Origin: Chromatiales bacterium
GTDB lineage: Bacteria > Pseudomonadota > Gammaproteobacteria > Thiohalomonadales > Thiohalomonadaceae
Reading direction: 5' to 3'
NCBI GenBank assembly: GCA_030640985.1
Contig: DAOWII010000118.1
Span: 1-33,157, forward strand
Length of the DNA: 33,157 nt
Shown: positions 30,007-33,157 of the stretch, one piece after another
Layout of the letters: the number at the start of each line of letters is the position of its first letter
How positions within the stretch are numbered: the stretch's first letter is position 1
The notes under the pieces: model-generated
Seen by the model: the letters and a program-made list of their open reading frames with translations, nothing else
What the model was told of the DNA's origin: nothing
Databases searched by the model: none
Translations under genes and position numbers: made by a program

Positions 30007-31260
30007 TTAACGAATGTTGATAATTGTCTGGGTGATGGCATCTGCCGTAGAGATCACTTGTGAATTGGCCTGAAAATTACGCTGAGAAGTAATCATGTTG
30101 ACCAACTGCTCGGTCAGATCCACATTCGATCCTTCCAGGGCTCCTGAATTAATCAAACCCAGGCTGGACGAACCCGCTGCACCGATCAATGGATTACCTG
30201 AACTGAAAGTTTCAAGCCAGGAAGTATCACCTGCGGCCCGAAGCCCTTGTGCATTGGCAAAATCACTCAAGACCACCTGTCCAAGTGTGCGTGACTGACC
30301 ATTAGTGTAACGCGCCTGCACAATACCCGTTTCATCAATATCAACGCCGTTAAGACGTCCGGTACTGTAACCGTCTTGAGTCAGAGCATTAACGCCAAAG
30401 GTACTACCGTACTGAGTTGTAGGAGATCCTGCCGTATAGTCCAAAGTAAGGTTCATTACATTGGCACCATTTAGCGGATCATAGGCAGGATAGGTAACCG
30501 AACCTGGTGGTACCGCAACGCCATTGACTTGACTTAATTGGCCGACACCATCAAACAATAAAACATCAGAGGTATACAGTGGTGCCGTGCCGTAAACATC
30601 ATTACCATCAACAAAAACATAGGTATCCCACTCATTAGGATTGGCTGTTTTTACGTAGTACATGGACACCTGATGGGCTGACCCCAGAGAATCATATGCT
30701 GTTAGTGAAGTGGTGCTACTGTAAGAGGTAGGATCTGTTGGATCAAAGGCAACAATGGGCTGAGTTTCAGTCGCATCCAGGTTAAGGCCCACTTCAATCG
30801 TTGTGGTAGCCGCTGGTGCAATATTGGAATTATCCAGACGCAAATCACCCGTAGATGCCGTAATATTTCCCAGAGAATCCACTTGATAACCCTGCAACCT
30901 GAAGGACTGGTTATTCACGATGTAACCATCACGGTCCACTTTAAACTCACCTGCACGAGTATATGAAAAACTCCCACTATCACTGAGTACAAAAAAACCT
31001 CGTCCGTTGATGGCAAGATCGAGATTATTATCAGTAAACTCCGTATTACCCTGAGTAAACTGTTGACTCACATTAGCAACGCGAACGCCGTTGCCGATGG
31101 CATTACTGCTCACTCCAAGGTTGGAAACAGCGTAAATATCAGCAAACTCTGTACGTGATTTCTTGAAGCCGGTGGTATTAGCATTGGCAACATTATTACC
31201 AATAACACGAAGTTCACTGGATGAGGCATTCAAGCCACTTAGTGCGGAACGAAAAGGCAT
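30007..31260 (-). CDS. flgE: Flagellar hook protein FlgE
   Basis: 417 aa. 'MPFRSALSGLNASSSELRVIGNNVANANTTGFKKSRTEFADIYA'. Confidence 0.97.
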   Translation of the reverse strand: MPFRSALSGLNASSSELRVIGNNVANANTTGFKKSRTEFADIYAVSNLGVSSNAIGNGVRVANVSQQFTQGNTEFTDNNLDLAINGRGFFVLSDSGSFSYTRAGEFKVDRDGYIVNNQSFRLQGYQVDSLGNITASTGDLRLDNSNIAPAATTTIEVGLNLDATETQPIVAFDPTDPTSYSSTTSLTAYDSLGSAHQVSMYYVKTANPNEWDTYVFVDGNDVYGTAPLYTSDVLLFDGVGQLSQVNGVAVPPGSVTYPAYDPLNGANVMNLTLDYTAGSPTTQYGSTFGVNALTQDGYSTGRLNGVDIDETGIVQARYTNGQSRTLGQVVLSDFANAQGLRAAGDTSWLETFSSGNPLIGAAGSSSLGLINSGALEGSNVDLTEQLVNMITSQRNFQANSQVISTADAITQTIINIR

Positions 31261-31306
31261 GATGGTTCTCCTTACTTTTGTTTAATGTTCAAATTAGATA
31301 TGTTGA

Positions 31307-31984
31307 TTAAAAAACTTGTGTAACGTCTGATAAATCGAGAGAACCAAGTCCAGAAAGATTCAAACTCAAGCTCTGACCCACTTGCCCCAAAGAAACACTT
31401 TCAACCACTGCTGCTACCTGGGTATCGACCGCCTCAGTAGAACCACCAATAAGTGCTTCTGCTTTTATAACGTAACGACCGGGAGGTGCTAACGTGCCGT
31501 CATTGCGTGTACCATCCCAGGAAAATGGAAATTGACCTTCTGCTTGCGTTCCCAGTTCAACCTGTTTTATTAACTGACCATTGGTGTCATAAATACCCAG
31601 TTTTAATGAAGGCGTGCTGGCATGCAGTTCAATCGTTCCCTGCAGCTGACCATCACTGGGTAATAAACCGGTACTCCCCGGAGCCAGTACCGTACGCCCA
31701 ATAAGACTCGAGGCCTGTAGTGCCTGATTGGAAGAGAGTGAATTTGCCACCTCGCTAAAAGAGTCTTGTAAGTCCTTAATACCAGACACCTGACTGAACT
31801 GGGCAATCTGAGTCAGAAACTCTCCATTTTCCATTGGTTTCATAGGATCCTGATTATTCATCTGTGAAATCATCAGTTTAAGAAACTCATCCTGACCAAG
31901 CTTGTCATTCTCTCCTTTTGGCTTTTCTTGTTGTGACAAGCCAAGAGAATCATAAATTGACGATACATTGTCGATGCTGCTCAT
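31307..31984 (-). CDS. flgD: Flagellar hook-cap scaffolding protein FlgD
   Basis: 225 aa. 'LGQDEFLKLMISQMNNQDPMKPMENGEFLTQIAQFS' and 'FSWDGTRNDGTLAPPGRYVIKA'. Confidence 0.97.
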   Translation of the reverse strand: MSSIDNVSSIYDSLGLSQQEKPKGENDKLGQDEFLKLMISQMNNQDPMKPMENGEFLTQIAQFSQVSGIKDLQDSFSEVANSLSSNQALQASSLIGRTVLAPGSTGLLPSDGQLQGTIELHASTPSLKLGIYDTNGQLIKQVELGTQAEGQFPFSWDGTRNDGTLAPPGRYVIKAEALIGGSTEAVDTQVAAVVESVSLGQVGQSLSLNLSGLGSLDLSDVTQVF

Positions 31985-31999
31985 TTCATTTCCCCCGGA

Positions 32000-32416
32000 T
32001 TACTGTCCCAGTGTTAAGGTTCGAAGCATTAATTGCTTTGCCGTGTTGATCACTTCCACATTAGTTTGATAAGAACGGGAAGCAGACATCATGTTTGCCA
32101 TTTCTTCTACTGCATTAACATTGGGCATAAAGATGTAACCCTCCTCATTCGCCATGGGGTGACTCGGGTTATATTGCTGCTGTAACGGTGCCTGGCTTTC
32201 CACAATACCCTTGACCTGAACGCCAACAGCACTTTTTTCTCCTGTGGAAAAACTATCTAACATAGCTGAAAAAATCGGCTGCCTGGCGCGATAGGTCTCA
32301 TCTATACTGCTACTGACACTATTAGCATTTGCCATGTTACTGGCAGTTAAATTCAAGCGAACCGTCTGCGCACTCATGGATGAACCGGCAATATCAAAAA
32401 CATTAAACAATGACAT
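32000..32416 (-). CDS. flgC: Flagellar proximal rod protein FlgC
   Basis: 138 aa. 'FNVFDIAGSSMSAQTVRLNLTASNMANANS' and 'PNVNAVEEMANMMSASRSYQTNVEVINTAKQLMLRTLTLGQ'. Confidence 0.97.
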   Translation of the reverse strand: MSLFNVFDIAGSSMSAQTVRLNLTASNMANANSVSSSIDETYRARQPIFSAMLDSFSTGEKSAVGVQVKGIVESQAPLQQQYNPSHPMANEEGYIFMPNVNAVEEMANMMSASRSYQTNVEVINTAKQLMLRTLTLGQ

Positions 32417-32419
32417 CTC

Positions 32420-32818
32420 TTAATCTCCTCTAAATGCAGACTTCAGACCTTTTAGTCTTCCATCAATAAATGTAAGTGAGGCCTGGTAATGAAGCGCATT
32501 CTGCATAAATTCGGTCTTCTCAACCTGGGTATCTACGGTATTGCCATCAACACTGGGCTGATTGGGTACACGATATTGCATTTCCACGGCACCATTCATT
32601 CCATGACCTGTCTGGATATGTCGGGGATGCGTTGTGCGCAGGCCGGCACGATCACCACCACTCTGATTCGCCAGCACTTCCTGGAAATTGATATCCCTGG
32701 CCTTGAAATTGGGTGTATCTGCATTGGCCATATTCGAAGCCAGCACCTCGGCTCGCTGTGACCTAAACTTGATTGCAGCTTCATGAATACCCAGGGCATT
32801 ATCAATACTGAATGACAT
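32420..32818 (-). CDS. flgB: Flagellar proximal rod protein FlgB
   Basis: 132 aa. 'RSQRAEVLASNMANADTPNFKARDINFQEVLA' and 'MQNALHYQASLTFIDGRLKGLKSAFRGD'. Confidence 0.96.
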   Translation of the reverse strand: MSFSIDNALGIHEAAIKFRSQRAEVLASNMANADTPNFKARDINFQEVLANQSGGDRAGLRTTHPRHIQTGHGMNGAVEMQYRVPNQPSVDGNTVDTQVEKTEFMQNALHYQASLTFIDGRLKGLKSAFRGD

Positions 32819-32870
32819 GTCTTATTAAACTCCCGTTCCAAAATTTTCATTACTGTTTGACTTACAACAT

Positions 32871-32887
32871 AGCAATGGCTGTGCCAT
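32871..32887 (-). promoter_or_regulatory. Sigma54-type -24/-12 promoter element upstream of flgB
   Basis: Minus strand ATGGCACAGCCATTGCT versus consensus YTGGCACG-N4-TTGCW; GG and GC exactly 12 nt apart; about 55 bp upstream of the flgB ATG. Confidence 0.85.
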
Positions 32888-33038
32888 CAGCAATAAAGCC
32901 ATACTTTTCATGCAGTTAGAGAAATCCTTTAAAAGAGTATCGCCGCACAGCGGCAAAGATATGCCGACGAAGAGGCACATTTCCGCTTACAGGCATATAA
33001 CGGTCAGACAAGAGGTCTTTGGATTAAGTGGGGATAAA

Positions 33039-33115
33039 TGGCGCCCCGAAGAGGATTCGAACCTCTGACCTTCCCCTTAGGAGGGGGACGCTCTATCCAG
33101 CTGAGCTATCGGGGC
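33039..33115 (-). tRNA. tRNA-Arg (anticodon CCT), CCA 3' end encoded
   Basis: Reverse complement GCCCCGATAGCTCAGCTGGATAGAGCGTCCCCCTCCTAAGGGGAAGGTCAGAGGTTCGAATCCTCTTCGGGGCGCCA folds as a cloverleaf: acceptor GCCCCGA/TCGGGGC, anticodon stem TCCCC/GGGGA with loop CTCCTAA, T-arm AGAGG-TTCGAAT-CCTCT. Confidence 0.97.
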
Positions 33116-33157
33116 GGGGTTTCAGGAGAGTTATTTTTATTGGTGAAGGTTTGGTGA

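Noticed and set aside
32942-32954. GCCGC-ACA-GCGGC hairpin between flgB and tRNA-Arg as a tRNA terminator
   Set aside because: Only a 5-bp stem and no immediate T-run on the minus strand; cannot be supported beyond speculation.
33039-33115. tRNA-Arg as an integration site for a mobile island
   Set aside because: No integrase, no att-like duplicate of the tRNA 3' end seen in the window, and neighbouring genes are core flagellar genes.

Overview
The window is a compact flagellar locus of polar-flagellum, gammaproteobacterial type. Almost all genes lie on the minus strand. Read in transcription order (right to left) it holds: tRNA-Arg(CCT); flgBCDEFGHIJKL; a lone plus-strand TPR/glycosyltransferase-like gene; two tandem flagellin paralogues; flaG; fliD; fliS; a fliT-like gene; fleQ/flrA; fleS/flrB; fleR/flrC; fliEFGHIJK; fliA; a DUF1249/YqiB-family gene; and the first 32 codons of an EAL/HDOD-type protein cut by the window edge. 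I found no CRISPR array, transposon, prophage or obvious new enzymatic system. The points most worth following up are mainly regulatory: (i) a 39-nt hairpin at the same place in both flagellin 5' leaders, with substitutions that keep the pairing; (ii) near-perfect hairpins of shared core sequence just after both flagellin stop codons; (iii) five sigma54-type -24/-12 elements with exact 12-nt GG-to-GC spacing, ahead of flgB, flgG, fliD, fleS and the plus-strand TPR/GT gene; (iv) the TPR/GT gene converging on and overlapping flgL; (v) absence of the usual fliL-R/flhBAFG block between fliK and fliA. Motif calls were made by eye and no database search was run.
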